A DNA stretch of 64,000 nucleotides from Gemmatimonas phototrophica (GCF_000695095.2 NZ_CP011454.1:124001-188000); one strand, 5' to 3'. Counted from the first letter of the stretch, positions 1 to 8,824 are shown. Notes: generated by a model from the letters alone, not told the origin. Program-made: numbers and translations.

Positions 1-2337
1 ACGGGATCGGGGGCGGCTGCGCCGGTGGTGCTGCGCGGAGGTGCCGTGCCGTTCGCTCACATGCTGGCGATGTGGGGAGCCGCGACAACCGTGGTCCTGG
101 CGGTGACCTGGGCGGCGACTGTGACTGTGGGGCTGCCCACCTGGGCCATGACCGGTGCCTCCCTGCTGATGGGGATCGGACTCGTCGCGCTGCTATTCAC
201 GGGCTGGGTGCAACGCGCGAGCTATCGTCAGCTCACCACCACGCCGACGCTGACGCCGGGCGGCGGCGCGATGCCAATGGGCACGATGGCCACGCTGGCG
301 ATCAAGGCCAGCCCGCACGTGTCGTGGCAGCGCACGTGGAAGGGCGGGGTGGTGGCGGTGACCTCGTTCGTGCTGCTGCTGGGCGGGTTCATGACCGCGC
401 GCGCGTACGGAATCGGCCCCGTGGGCTCGCTGATTGCCAAGGGCGCGCTGGCAGCAAACGAGAAACTGATCCTCACCGACTTCAAGAGTCCGGCGAGTGA
501 TACGTCCCTTGGCGTCACGATCACCGAAGCGCTGCGCGCCGATCTGGCGCAGTCGCGCAGTATTCGCGTGCTGTCACGGGCGAACGTGCGTGATGTGTTG
601 CGGTTGATGCGGCGCAGCAACGATGCCGGCGTCGATTTGTCGCTCGCGCGCGAAGTGGCGACGCGCGAAGGCATCAAGGCGATCGTCGACGGAGAGATCG
701 TACAGCTCGGGAACGGTTATGTGGTCGCCGCACGATTGCTCACGACGCAGACCGGGGATGAACTTGGCGCGTTTCGGGAGACCGCGTCGAACCTTGACGA
801 GCTACTCCCGGCTGTTGAGCGCATGTCACGGGCACTACGTGAGCGTATCGGCGAATCGTTCAAGGATATTCGCGCCGCCGCGCCGCTCGAGCGGGTCACT
901 ACCTCCAGCGTAGAAGCGCTGAAGCTGTACGTACGCGGCATGCGGGCCATCGAGGAGCAGGATGACATCGGCACGGGCGGGCCGCTACTCGAGGAAGCCA
1001 TACGGCTCGACCCGGGCTTTGCCATGGCCTATCGCAAGTACGCGGTATCGCTCGGCAATCGGCGAACCGCGGATCGCTCAAAGATCGTACAGATGTTGGT
1101 GAAGGCGTATGAGTTGCGCGACCGCCTGAGCGAAAGCGAACGGCTGTTGACGACCGCTTCGTACTGGAGCACCGGTCCTCGGGAAGACATCCGTCAAGCG
1201 GTCGCCGCGCTCGAGGCGCTCCGTCAGCGCGATTCCACCTACTTCCCGGCCATTAACAATCTTGGCGTTCTGAAAACCGGCATCGGCGACTTCAGGGGGG
1301 CGGCTGACGATTTTCGCGCGGCGGCCCGACTGGAGCCCGGTATCGTAACCGGATGGACGAACCTTGCAGGCCAGCTGGTCGAGCTGGGTGAGTTCACGCA
1401 GCTCCTCGCCGCGGCCGATAGCGCCGAGAAGGCGTTGGGCGAGAACTCCGATGCCCCGTGGCGCATGCGAGCGTGGACGTTGGGGCGGCCAGAACAGGCG
1501 GCGGAAGCAGAAGCGTTCTTCACCAAGGCGCTCGGGCGCTTTGCCGATCGAATGACGTTGCGGATCGATTTCTCGCGGGGATTGTCCTCCGCGCTTCGTA
1601 GGCAAGGCCGTGTGCGTGAAGCCCAGCGGCTGCAGGCGTTGGCCGACAGTGGCGTCGCATCACAGGGGCAGACGCCAGACGGGCTGCAGACGACGCTCGA
1701 GCGTGCGCAGGATGCTGCCGTCCTGGGGAACGACACGGCATCAGCGCGCCGTCTCGCGCAGGAGGCAATCAAGCGGTACGACTGGCGAGCCGCCAACGAT
1801 GCCGATCGTCAATATGGTCGGTGGGGCGTGTCGCTTCTGCGGGCGGGCCTCCCTGATCTGGCGCGGCAAATGGCCGACTCGCTCGGGAAGCGCTTCGCCA
1901 CGTCCAATGTTCGGGACGACGGTCGCATGCTCGCCCTGCTGCGTGGTGAACTCGCCATGCACGAGAAACAGTTCGATACCGCCATCAATACGCTGCAGGC
2001 GGCCATTACGAACTACCCTGAGAATGGCGTCGGCCAGTTCGGGCCATCGCTGGCCCTTGCCTATATTCGCGCCGAGCGGCCGGATTCGGCGATCGCGGTC
2101 TTCGAGCGGTATCTCGCCAGCAACTCGCGCTCGCGCATCAACGGAACCGGGCCCCGCTTCGAGGCCGTAGCCTTTGAACGCCTCGGGTCACTGTACGAAG
2201 ACAAGGGCAACAAGGCCAAGGCGCTGCAGCACTACGAAATGCTGCTCGGGCTTTGGAAGAACGCCGATCCGGAACTGCAGCCACTTGTGCGGGATGTGCG
2301 CGCGCGTGTGGAGCGACTGCGGCGCGGCACGGGCTGA
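1..2337 (+). CDS. Membrane-anchored TolB/FlgO-like and TPR protein, probable C-terminal part of a Ser/Thr kinase (partial)
   Basis: The reading frame is open from base 1, so the true start lies upstream; the GTG at 25 is only the first start codon inside the window. Visible are three hydrophobic segments (within about residues 10-65 and 115-135 counted from base 25), a TolB/FlgO-like domain (about 150-270) that starts with an LTDF motif and contains VDGEIVQLGNGYVVAARLL, then TPR-like helical repeats to the end. This order matches the tail of the complete kinase at 13998-16415, so a kinase domain is expected upstream (inference). The TPRs probably bind partner proteins on the periplasmic side. 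No kinase motif is in view, so the kinase assignment rests on architecture alone. Confidence 0.75.
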   Translation, partial: TGSGAAAPVVLRGGAVPFAHMLAMWGAATTVVLAVTWAATVTVGLPTWAMTGASLLMGIGLVALLFTGWVQRASYRQLTTTPTLTPGGGAMPMGTMATLAIKASPHVSWQRTWKGGVVAVTSFVLLLGGFMTARAYGIGPVGSLIAKGALAANEKLILTDFKSPASDTSLGVTITEALRADLAQSRSIRVLSRANVRDVLRLMRRSNDAGVDLSLAREVATREGIKAIVDGEIVQLGNGYVVAARLLTTQTGDELGAFRETASNLDELLPAVERMSRALRERIGESFKDIRAAAPLERVTTSSVEALKLYVRGMRAIEEQDDIGTGGPLLEEAIRLDPGFAMAYRKYAVSLGNRRTADRSKIVQMLVKAYELRDRLSESERLLTTASYWSTGPREDIRQAVAALEALRQRDSTYFPAINNLGVLKTGIGDFRGAADDFRAAARLEPGIVTGWTNLAGQLVELGEFTQLLAAADSAEKALGENSDAPWRMRAWTLGRPEQAAEAEAFFTKALGRFADRMTLRIDFSRGLSSALRRQGRVREAQRLQALADSGVASQGQTPDGLQTTLERAQDAAVLGNDTASARRLAQEAIKRYDWRAANDADRQYGRWGVSLLRAGLPDLARQMADSLGKRFATSNVRDDGRMLALLRGELAMHEKQFDTAINTLQAAITNYPENGVGQFGPSLALAYIRAERPDSAIAVFERYLASNSRSRINGTGPRFEAVAFERLGSLYEDKGNKAKALQHYEMLLGLWKNADPELQPLVRDVRARVERLRRGTG

Positions 2338-2392
2338 ACAGCTGCCGTGGGTATGGCGCTACCGCCGCTGCCGTGTCCGGCGTGGAGTGCGG

Positions 2393-3643
2393 TTAAGCCG
2401 TAGTGTCCCAGAGGCTGCGTAGCGGAACGGCAAACAAGCCGTCGCCGAATGACGCCGTGGTTTCCCCGTCATACAGCACAACGCCACAGCGGAAGCGCGC
2501 TCCCGTAACGCTCTGGAGCTTCCGCAGTCCGCTGAAGTCGGCGGCCGTGACGGTTGCGCCGGCCTTTACCTCGATGCCAGCCAGCTGGTGCGCACCGCGC
2601 TCGATGACCACGTCCACTTCCACACCATCTCGGTCGCGAAAGTGAAAGAAGGTCAACGGGTCCTCGTACCAGCTTCCCTGGCGTCGCAATTCCTGATACA
2701 CGAACGTCTCCAGCAAATGGCCGAACGTCGTGCGGTCGGCCCGCAGCGCCTCAGCGTCCATCCCCAACAGTGCGCACGCCAATCCGGTGTCGCCGACATG
2801 CAGCTTGGGCGTTTTTACCAGTCGGCTCAGTCGGTTGGAATGCCACGGCGGCAAGCGGTCGAGCAGGAAGACCCGCTCGAGCAGCGTGATGTAGTCATTG
2901 ATGGTTGGCCGTGAGAGCTGAAATGGCGCGGAGAGTTCCGCCACGTTCAGCAACTGCGCCGTGTGCGCGGCGGCTACGGCCAACAGCCGCGGCAACGCAT
3001 CGAGTGAGCTGATACGCGACAGGTCGCGCACATCACGCTGCACCAGTGCGTCGAGGTAGTTCAGGTACCAGGTCGCCCGCCGTCGCGCGGTCGATCGCGC
3101 GAGCGCGGCAGGATATCCACCAGCCACGACACGGTCGATCAGACCGGCGGCGAGCCGCGGCTTTGGTGGCGCCTGGAACGCACCCGCAAACAGTTGCTCG
3201 AGAAACCGTGGCTCCTTTCGCTCGATCTCTGCCTGGGCGAGGGGATGCAGTCGCAGGACGTCCATGCGTCCGGCCAGCGAATCCGACAGCCGGGGCAGGA
3301 GCAGCACATTTGCCGAGCCCGTGAGGATGAAGCGGCCCGGCGTGCGGTCGCGATCGATCGCCGCCTTGAGTGTGGTGAACAGCTCAGGGACCCGTTGGAC
3401 TTCGTCGAGAATCGCGCGCGCCGGCAGATCCGCCACGAAGCCTACCGGGTCCGACAGCGCCGCTCCACGAACCGTATCGTCGTCACACGTGAGGTACGCG
3501 TAGCCCAGCCGGTCTCCCACGGTTCTGGCGAGCGTGGTCTTGCCCGATTGACGCGGTCCATGCACGAGCACGGCCGGCGAGTCGGCCAGCGCTTCGAGCA
3601 GCCGTGCTTCGGCGAATCGGGGATAATCGGCCGGATTTGACAT
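2393..3643 (-). CDS. AAA_14 / DUF4143 family ATPase
   Basis: A 416-residue protein with Walker A GPRQSGKT at residues 29-36, Walker B AILDE ending at E81, a sensor-like ILTGS segment shortly after, and a C-terminal DUF4143 region that ends in a nuclease-like fold (DGVEVDVVIERG, GIEVKAG). The family is widespread, often accessory, and its cellular role is poorly known. The ATG at 3643 is directly preceded on its upstream side by four 23-bp tandem repeats, which is an unusual promoter arrangement and suggests autoregulation. The protein is full length for the family. It stands alone on this strand and converges on the kinase-tail gene. Confidence 0.9.
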   Translation of the reverse strand: MSNPADYPRFAEARLLEALADSPAVLVHGPRQSGKTTLARTVGDRLGYAYLTCDDDTVRGAALSDPVGFVADLPARAILDEVQRVPELFTTLKAAIDRDRTPGRFILTGSANVLLLPRLSDSLAGRMDVLRLHPLAQAEIERKEPRFLEQLFAGAFQAPPKPRLAAGLIDRVVAGGYPAALARSTARRRATWYLNYLDALVQRDVRDLSRISSLDALPRLLAVAAAHTAQLLNVAELSAPFQLSRPTINDYITLLERVFLLDRLPPWHSNRLSRLVKTPKLHVGDTGLACALLGMDAEALRADRTTFGHLLETFVYQELRRQGSWYEDPLTFFHFRDRDGVEVDVVIERGAHQLAGIEVKAGATVTAADFSGLRKLQSVTGARFRCGVVLYDGETTASFGDGLFAVPLRSLWDTTA

Positions 3644-3644
3644 A

Positions 3645-3736
3645 CGGCTAATCGTAACCCTGATGAGCGGCTGATTGCAAGGTTAGATAGCGGCTGATCG
3701 TAAGGTTCGATATCGGCTAATTGCAAGGTTGAATAA
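3645..3736. repeat. Four 23-bp tandem repeats upstream of the DUF4143 ATPase
   Basis: Copies begin at 3645, 3668, 3691 and 3714, exactly 23 bp apart. The conserved core is CGGCTRATYGYAAGGTT, with the first copy slightly diverged; only about 6 bp between cores vary. There are no spacers of CRISPR length. The first copy begins one base after the ATPase start codon, so the array occupies its promoter/5' leader. Confidence 0.9.
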
Positions 3737-3759
3737 CCACATCAGGCTGGCGGTGGTCC

Positions 3760-3841
3760 GGGTATCTTTGGGGTGTCTTCCACCTCGAGCGCTGCCAATG
3801 GGTCAAACCGTTGAGCTAATGGACCGGATCACCGTGAACCC
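3760..3841 (+). repeat. Duplicated leader, copy A (before the DUF433 gene)
   Basis: About 82 bp that recurs at 4875-4955 with a one-base length difference and scattered substitutions. Both copies run from GGGTATC through GTCTTCCACC, an ATGGG start codon and an in-frame block encoding MDRITVNP. Each therefore carries the upstream region and the first residues of a different gene (DUF433 here, YjbR in copy B). Confidence 0.9.
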
Positions 3842-4031
3842 CGACCAATGCGGGGGGCGTCCCTGCGTGCGGGGAATGCGCATTCGGGTGAGCGATGTGC
3901 TCGATTTGCTGGCGGTAGGGCTCACCACCCATCAAGTGGTCGAGGAGCTCCCCGATCTGGAGCGCGACGATGTGGCGGCCTGTCTGCGCTTTGCCAGTCG
4001 TCGCCTGGGGCACCCCGTTCTCGCGGTGTAA
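3798..4031 (+). CDS. DUF433 family antitoxin-like protein
   Basis: A 77-residue DUF433 protein: MDRITVNPDQCGGRPCVRG is the typical N-terminal signature, followed by a small winged-helix-like body ending near RRLGHPVLAV. In this family the gene normally pairs with a DUF5615 PIN-like toxin. Here a DUF5615 start follows 3 bp after the stop codon but is cut short. The start at 3798 (MGQTVELMDRI) is chosen because the duplicated leader has its ATG at the equivalent place before the YjbR gene; 3819 is the alternative. The gene is probably an orphan antitoxin left after toxin loss. Confidence 0.8.
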   Translation: MGQTVELMDRITVNPDQCGGRPCVRGMRIRVSDVLDLLAVGLTTHQVVEELPDLERDDVAACLRFASRRLGHPVLAV

Positions 4032-4034
4032 GCT

Positions 4035-4088
4035 GTGCGGCTCTGGATAGACGCGCAGCTGCCACCAGCCCTCCTCCAGGTCGCGTTT
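4035..4088 (+). pseudogene. Truncated DUF5615 (PIN-like) toxin remnant
   Basis: A GTG three bases after the DUF433 stop opens with MRLWIDAQLPPALL, the characteristic N-terminus of DUF5615 toxins including the first acidic residue. Family members run to about 110-120 residues, but similarity ends after about 14-18 residues. The frame then runs as a shadow across the oppositely oriented PIN gene. No active toxin can be made from this fragment. Confidence 0.75.
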
Positions 4089-4126
4089 CCGGAGCGTACA
4101 GGTGGGCTTCAAGAACTCGGAAGAAG

Positions 4127-4149
4127 CTCGGAAGTCGAGCGCTTCCGAG
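4127..4149. terminator. Inverted repeat between DUF433 remnant and PIN gene
   Basis: CTCGGAAG (4127-4134) pairs with CTTCCGAG (4142-4149) around a 7-base loop; an extra CTCGGAAG lies at 4116. It sits just past the 3' end of the PIN gene on the opposite strand and could serve as a terminator. No U-tract follows, so rho-independent function is uncertain. Confidence 0.4.
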
Positions 4150-4160
4150 AGTCTCGTCGG

Positions 4161-4556
4161 TCACACGTTCGCCATCACCGCGTACTCCGTGGACTCCGTC
4201 AGGCGTGCGTCAGCGGTGACCAGCGTCAGTCCCAGCACCTGCGCGGTGGCCGCAATGAAGCGATCGGCCGGATCCTCATGCGAGAGTGTGAGGCGACGGC
4301 TGGCGACGGCGATGTCGGTGGTCAGGGCGGCTTCGCGCCGAGGGAGCGCCTGTACCATGCGCTCCACCCACACGGCCGGCGTTTCATCAATGGTGATGCG
4401 ACCGCGTTCGGCGAGCAGGTGCGCTTCCCAGACACTGACCGGCGAGAGCCACAGTTCGTTCTCGGCCGACGTCAGCGCCGATCGGACCGCTGGCGACAAG
4501 CGATCCGGGTCGAGCAGTGCCCACAGCCAGATGTGGGTATCGAGCAGCAGCTTCAT
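4161..4556 (-). CDS. vapC: PIN-domain toxin (VapC type)
   Basis: A 131-residue PIN ribonuclease. MKLLLDTHIWLW places the first acidic catalytic residue at D6; a conserved Glu lies in SVWEAHLL, and the C-terminal DPADRFIAATA and LVTADARL motifs complete the usual acidic Mg2+ site. VapC toxins cleave tRNA or rRNA when freed from antitoxin. It overlaps the antitoxin gene upstream by 4 bases, the usual co-translated toxin-antitoxin layout. Confidence 0.9.
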   Translation of the reverse strand: MKLLLDTHIWLWALLDPDRLSPAVRSALTSAENELWLSPVSVWEAHLLAERGRITIDETPAVWVERMVQALPRREAALTTDIAVASRRLTLSHEDPADRFIAATAQVLGLTLVTADARLTESTEYAVMANV

Positions 4557-4810
4557 GCGCTGAACACGTCCCAGTCGTTCGTGGCACTGGCCGGGGCGAT
4601 GAGATCGTCGGTCAGGGTGGCGGTGCCGGCCATGGATCCGAGCCAGGCCTCGCCGGTACTGGCGACCGACGGCGGGTTGATCTGTGCCACCGGCTCGCCC
4701 CGCTTCGTGACAACAATGGAGGTCCCGGTCCGCCGCACGCGCTCCAGGACCGCCAGACAGGTGGCCTTAAACTCGGAGATGGCAATGGTCTCGATGGGCT
4801 TGGAGGGCAT
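4553..4810 (-). CDS. Phd/YefM-type antitoxin
   Basis: An 85-residue protein whose N-terminus (IAISEFKATCLAVLERVRR, then VVTKRGEPVAQI) is the Phd/YefM DNA-binding fold; the C-terminal part should wrap and inhibit the PIN toxin encoded next. Proteins of this family bind palindromes in their own promoter, and a double palindrome lies 22 bp upstream (4832-4858). Confidence 0.9.
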   Translation of the reverse strand: MPSKPIETIAISEFKATCLAVLERVRRTGTSIVVTKRGEPVAQINPPSVASTGEAWLGSMAGTATLTDDLIAPASATNDWDVFSA

Positions 4811-4831
4811 ACCTCAAACGTACTTTGGCAT

Positions 4832-4858
4832 TTGACTATGGTCAATGACTATGGTCAA
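4832..4858. promoter_or_regulatory. Probable operator of the Phd/PIN pair
   Basis: TTGACTATGGTCAA (4832-4845) is followed at once by TGACTATGGTCAA (4846-4858): two 13-bp direct repeats, each with TGAC/GTCA dyad symmetry. Read on the minus strand the same DNA supplies TTGACC hexamers that could act as -35 elements, so antitoxin binding would block transcription. Confidence 0.75.
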
Positions 4859-4874
4859 TTGCTGTACATCGTCA

Positions 4875-4955
4875 GGGTATCTTGGGATGTCTTCCACCGT
4901 AAGCGCTTGCTATGGGCAAGACCGATCAGCCAATGGACCGGATTACCGTGAACCC
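4875..4955 (+). repeat. Duplicated leader, copy B (before the YjbR gene)
   Basis: Second copy of the 3760-3841 element, containing the start codon and first residues of the YjbR-family gene. The pair flanks the orphan antitoxin, toxin remnant and Phd/PIN module. Confidence 0.9.
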
Positions 4956-5319
4956 TCTCACGTTCGCCGACGTCTGCGCGCTGGCCGCCACGCTGCCGAG
5001 CGTGGAGGTGGGCACGAGCTACGGCACCCCCGCCCTCAAGGTGCGGGACAAAGCTTTCGCTCGGCTCTGGGAAGACGGCACGACGCTCGTGCTCAAAGTG
5101 CCGTTCGCGGTGCGTGACCATTTGTTGGCAAGCGCGCCGGCCACGTACTTCGTGACCGACCACTACCTCGGCTACCCGGCGGTGCTGGTGCGACTTGGCG
5201 CCGCCAACACGGAGGAGCTCACCCCGCTGCTGGAGGAGGCGTGGCGACAAGTCGCGCCCAAACGCCTGCTGCAGGAGCATGAGCGGCTCCACGGGGATTC
5301 AAAGAGTCAGCCTGGTTGA
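4912..5319 (+). CDS. MmcQ/YjbR family protein
   Basis: A 135-residue protein of the MmcQ/YjbR (CyaY-like fold) family: ALAATLPSVEVGTSYGTPALKVRDKAFARL, then a mid-protein LVLKVPFAVRDHLL block and a PAVLVRLG strand. Its exact function is unknown; the family is often annotated as DNA-binding. The first 15 residues (MGKTDQPMDRITVNP) are not typical of the family and match the DUF433 gene, so the natural start may have been replaced by the duplicated leader. Confidence 0.85.
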   Translation: MGKTDQPMDRITVNPLTFADVCALAATLPSVEVGTSYGTPALKVRDKAFARLWEDGTTLVLKVPFAVRDHLLASAPATYFVTDHYLGYPAVLVRLGAANTEELTPLLEEAWRQVAPKRLLQEHERLHGDSKSQPG

Positions 5320-5385
5320 AGAGCCTATTGTTCCACCTGGAGGCACCTGGCTGGTGCAACACCCGTAGCGTTCAACGACGCGGAC

Positions 5386-6720
5386 TTACTTGAGCCGCGC
5401 CTGCATCTCGCTGATGAGATCCTTGTAGCTGTTCAGCAGACGATCCCACGCCTCGAAGTTTTCGTCGTCGCGCGCGGACTTGAGCGGGTCCCGGTTCTGT
5501 TCGGAATCGATCTTGATGGCGTAGCGCAGCGGCGAGTCCCCCTGCCGCTTCACGATGACCCGCGTGCGCACCACCCGACCGGTCTCCTTCCAGGTGCGCA
5601 CCTGCCACGCCGTCCGCAGGTAGCCGGTCTGGCTATCGGAGTTCTCCAATACGTCGAAGGCGGAGAGCACGATGCTCGAGACCAGCTTCCACGCCTGTTC
5701 TTCGGCGAGCTTGGACGAGACCTCAACGGTGATGTTCACGTTGGCCTGATCGCTGGCCACTGAGGCGCCGTACGATTCGTCGGCGGCCAGCTGCACGTTG
5801 GCTTCCAGCGGCGGCGCCGGCGCGTTGTCCTGCACGCAGTAGGGCTCCTGCCACGGCATGAAGCCGGACTGCTCCACCCGCACCGTCACGCACCCGCCCT
5901 CGGGGATCTTCACGCTCACGGCGCCGGTGCCCGCCTGCCGGTTGTTTACGAACACCCGTGCGCCCTGGGGCGCGTTCACCGCGACCACACGCCCGGACAG
6001 CGGGACCTGGTCGCCCATGGGCGGGGGCGGGAACCCTTCCTTGTTGCAGTACTGCCGCTCGGTGGGGGTCCACCCGGCCTTCTGCACCCGGATGGTGGTG
6101 CACCCGCCGTTGGGGACCACGACGTCGGCCACGCCGTCCCCAAGCTTGGTGTCGCCCGTAAAGACCTCGGCACCGGGCAGTGCCGCCGTGACGGCCACGC
6201 GACGGTCCACCAGCTCAAGCTTGTCGGTGGACACCGGGTACTGGGTGGAGCCCTTGTCCCACTGGTAGACGCGGCGCACGGTGGCAAAGCCCGGCTTGCG
6301 CAGCTCCACGGTGGCGGAACTTCCCTCCTCCACCTCCACGTCGGCCTGTCGCTGTCCGGTGGCCGTCCCATTGATGTAGATCGTCGCATCAAAGGGGAGC
6401 GCGCTCACCTCCACGACGCGCCGGTTGAGGAACAGGGTGATGCGCTTGTCCTTGTAGTCGGGGCCCTTGGGGAAGGAGCGCCGGACCTCCTTGAACCCCT
6501 CGAGGCGCACGACCACGGTGTTCGACTCGTTCTTCTCGAGCTTGAGCTTCGCCGCGCCCACCCCAATGCGCTCGAGCGACCGGTCCAGCTCCTTGAGGCG
6601 GTAGATGGTGGCGGCCGCCGGGGAGGCGGTGAGTTCGAGCGTCTGTGCGCCGAGGGTGGAAGCGCCGGCGAGGGCGCCAATCAATACACCGGGCAGCGAC
6701 AGGGAGCGGCGGGAAGGCAT
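5386..6720 (-). CDS. Secreted PEGA-domain protein
   Basis: A 444-residue exported protein. The ATG at 6720 (MPSRRSLSLPGVLIGALAG) gives a signal peptide cut near STLGAQ; the upstream in-frame extension to 6864 overlaps the neighbouring hydrolase and is unlikely. PEGA-like beta-sandwich repeats follow: ATIYINGTATGQ, AEVFTGDTKLGDG and ARVFVNNRQAGTG each begin one, with paired cysteines in VVPNGGCTT and IPEGGCVTV. The C-terminal 110 residues form a separate domain with no recognised family. PEGA domains occur on surface proteins and near bacterial Ser/Thr kinases; a cell-wall role is plausible but unproven. Confidence 0.8.
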   Translation of the reverse strand: MPSRRSLSLPGVLIGALAGASTLGAQTLELTASPAAATIYRLKELDRSLERIGVGAAKLKLEKNESNTVVVRLEGFKEVRRSFPKGPDYKDKRITLFLNRRVVEVSALPFDATIYINGTATGQRQADVEVEEGSSATVELRKPGFATVRRVYQWDKGSTQYPVSTDKLELVDRRVAVTAALPGAEVFTGDTKLGDGVADVVVPNGGCTTIRVQKAGWTPTERQYCNKEGFPPPPMGDQVPLSGRVVAVNAPQGARVFVNNRQAGTGAVSVKIPEGGCVTVRVEQSGFMPWQEPYCVQDNAPAPPLEANVQLAADESYGASVASDQANVNITVEVSSKLAEEQAWKLVSSIVLSAFDVLENSDSQTGYLRTAWQVRTWKETGRVVRTRVIVKRQGDSPLRYAIKIDSEQNRDPLKSARDDENFEAWDRLLNSYKDLISEMQARLK

Positions 6721-6848
6721 GAGCAGAAGCGGAGGAGGGTGGGGCGGAACGATGCAATAAAGGTATGGGGGGTACCGGAAGGACGGAACGTCCGTGGCGC
6801 TGGTCACGGGGACCATCTGAGGGATCCGCGGACCCGTTACCCCTATCG

Positions 6849-7760
6849 TTACCGCCGCAGCCACATACGCATAGTGCGCGTGACTATGTCCGTCGCTTCA
6901 TGCTGCACAAAGTGCCCCGCGTTGGGCACGGTCACGATGGTGACGCTGTTGTCCACGAATTCCCACGTGCCATTGAGGCCGGCCGCGAGCAGGTAGCGGT
7001 CGGTGAGGCCGTGGATCATGAGCACCGGCGCCTTGACCTTCACCAGTGGCGTGGTGTCGAGCGTGTACGGTTCGCGCGGATAGTTGGCCTTGTAGTAGTT
7101 GAGCATCCCCTCCATGCTCGACTGCTTGAACGCCGTCACGTAGCGTGCGCGCGCGGAGGTATCGGTGACCCACCCGGCCAGCCCTTCGGCCGTGAGCGCC
7201 TGCGCGGCGTTGGCCTGCTGAAAGTTGCGCGCATACTGACTGTTGGCGGCCTGCTGCGGATTGTTCACCAGCTCTCGGCGCAGCGCGCGCAAATGCGGCA
7301 GGTTGAGAATAATGAGCTGCTCCACCACCTCCGGTTGTGCCATGGCCACCGACCAGGCCACAGCCCCGCCCCAGTCGTGCCCCACGACAATGGCCTTCTC
7401 GCGGCCAAGTGACTTGATCACGGCGACCACGTCGTTGACGAGCAGCGGCATGGCGTAGTTCGCCACGCCATCGGGTTTGTCCGACAGGTTGTAGCCACGC
7501 TGGTCAATGGCCACGGTGTAGTAGTCGCCTGACAGCGCAGCCATCTGGTGACGCCAGGTATACCAGAAGTCGGGGAAGCCGTGGATCATCACCATGAGCG
7601 GCTTGCGCGCATCGCCGAGCGCCGCGTAGTGGATGCGCACGCCATTGGAGCTGGCGTAGCCGTGTGTTACGCGGGTGATAATGTCGGCGGTGGCCTTAGT
7701 GGGCTGGGCCATCGCCGGCGCGGCGATGACGAGCCAGGCAAGCAGGAGCAGTCGGGTCAT
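6849..7760 (-). CDS. Exported alpha/beta hydrolase, epoxide-hydrolase type
   Basis: 303 residues from the ATG at 7760, chosen because [19 protein letters not shown] is a clean signal peptide. The fold shows the oxyanion HGFP motif at residues 60-63, the nucleophile elbow GHDWGG with Asp129, and a late NAGHFVQHE that supplies the catalytic His. An Asp nucleophile together with HGFP is typical of epoxide hydrolases and fluoroacetate-type dehalogenases rather than Ser esterases. Export of this class is unusual, since most relatives are cytosolic. The substrate cannot be told from sequence. Confidence 0.85.
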   Translation of the reverse strand: MTRLLLLAWLVIAAPAMAQPTKATADIITRVTHGYASSNGVRIHYAALGDARKPLMVMIHGFPDFWYTWRHQMAALSGDYYTVAIDQRGYNLSDKPDGVANYAMPLLVNDVVAVIKSLGREKAIVVGHDWGGAVAWSVAMAQPEVVEQLIILNLPHLRALRRELVNNPQQAANSQYARNFQQANAAQALTAEGLAGWVTDTSARARYVTAFKQSSMEGMLNYYKANYPREPYTLDTTPLVKVKAPVLMIHGLTDRYLLAAGLNGTWEFVDNSVTIVTVPNAGHFVQHEATDIVTRTMRMWLRR

Positions 7761-7915
7761 GGGCGCGTGGCAGCCGGCGAGGTGGCCGTGGTGAGTTGAA
7801 TGCCGTGTGCTGAATTGGCGGTTGGCTGGTAGAACTCGCAAGCGAAGAGCCCGCGGCCAGCTAATTTCGTGGGCGTGACCGCCCTTTCCATTTCGACCAG
7901 CTCCTCCCCAAATCG

Positions 7916-8824
7916 ATGGCTTCGTTCACACGCCACACCTTCTTGCTCTGTGTGCTCCTCAGCACATCCGTCAGCACGCGCCTCAGCGCCCAGGACGAGA
8001 AGTTCTCGGCGCCGCTGCTCTCGGACGTGCGTCGACTGGCCAATGCCATCCCGGGGGAGGCGCCGACTGCGATTCGGCTCGAGCTGCAGAACCCGTTCCT
8101 GATCCCGCGTGCCGACTGGGTGGAAGGGGCAGGAGTCGACACGATTCGGGCGGCTGTCCCCGTGTTTCAGCTGCGGTTCCCGCGCGGGTGGATAATGGTG
8201 GACGCAGCAATGGATCGTTCATTCGTCCCGACCAGCAAAACGTTCGATGAGTCGACGCACCAGCGAATTCACACGGCCATGCGCGACGCGCGTCTCGTGC
8301 TGGTGACCCATGAGCACTACGACCATATCGCAGGCGTATTGAAGTCGCCCTATCTCTCGACAATCCAGTCGCACACGCTGCTGTTGCGCGCACAGGTGCG
8401 CACACTGCTCGAACGTCCCAGTCGTCCCGATATTCGCATTGACTCGGCAACGGCTGCCAAATATCTGCAGTTCGATTATGACCGCCTGATGCCCTTGGCG
8501 CCTGGTGTGGTGCTGATCAAGTCGCCGGGGCATACGCCCGGTTCGCAGATGGTATTCGTACGCCTCAAGACAGGCGAAGAGCTTCTGCTGGCCGGGGACG
8601 TCGCGTGGACCATGGACGGCATCGAGAATCAGCGGCAGAAGCCCGAAGGGACTACGCGACGGTTCGGCGGTGAGGATCGGACGCAGGTTGCCGCGGAGCT
8701 TCGCTGGCTCCGCGATGTGCAGCGAGAAGGGGTGCACGTGGTCGTCGCCCACGATCTGGCGAATCTTGAACGGCTGATGGCGCTTAAGCTTCTCACGTTA
8801 GGCTTCGATACGAAGGCGCAGTGA
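7916..8824 (+). CDS. Secreted metallo-beta-lactamase-fold hydrolase
   Basis: 302 residues with an N-terminal signal peptide ending near STRLSAQ. The zinc motif THEHYDH carries His132, His134, Asp136 and His137; SPGHTPGSQ and LAGDVAW supply the third His and the bridging Asp. The late Gly-His motif is replaced by VVVAHDLAN. The arrangement fits an MBL-fold hydrolase acting outside the cytoplasm, for example on lactones or phosphoesters; the substrate is unknown. A short lipoprotein gene follows 52 bp downstream in the same direction. Confidence 0.88.
   Translation: MASFTRHTFLLCVLLSTSVSTRLSAQDEKFSAPLLSDVRRLANAIPGEAPTAIRLELQNPFLIPRADWVEGAGVDTIRAAVPVFQLRFPRGWIMVDAAMDRSFVPTSKTFDESTHQRIHTAMRDARLVLVTHEHYDHIAGVLKSPYLSTIQSHTLLLRAQVRTLLERPSRPDIRIDSATAAKYLQFDYDRLMPLAPGVVLIKSPGHTPGSQMVFVRLKTGEELLLAGDVAWTMDGIENQRQKPEGTTRRFGGEDRTQVAAELRWLRDVQREGVHVVVAHDLANLERLMALKLLTLGFDTKAQ

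Noticed and set aside
3645-3736. 23-bp repeats as a CRISPR array
   Set aside because: The units are tandem with no 30-40-bp unique spacers, and no cas gene is near.
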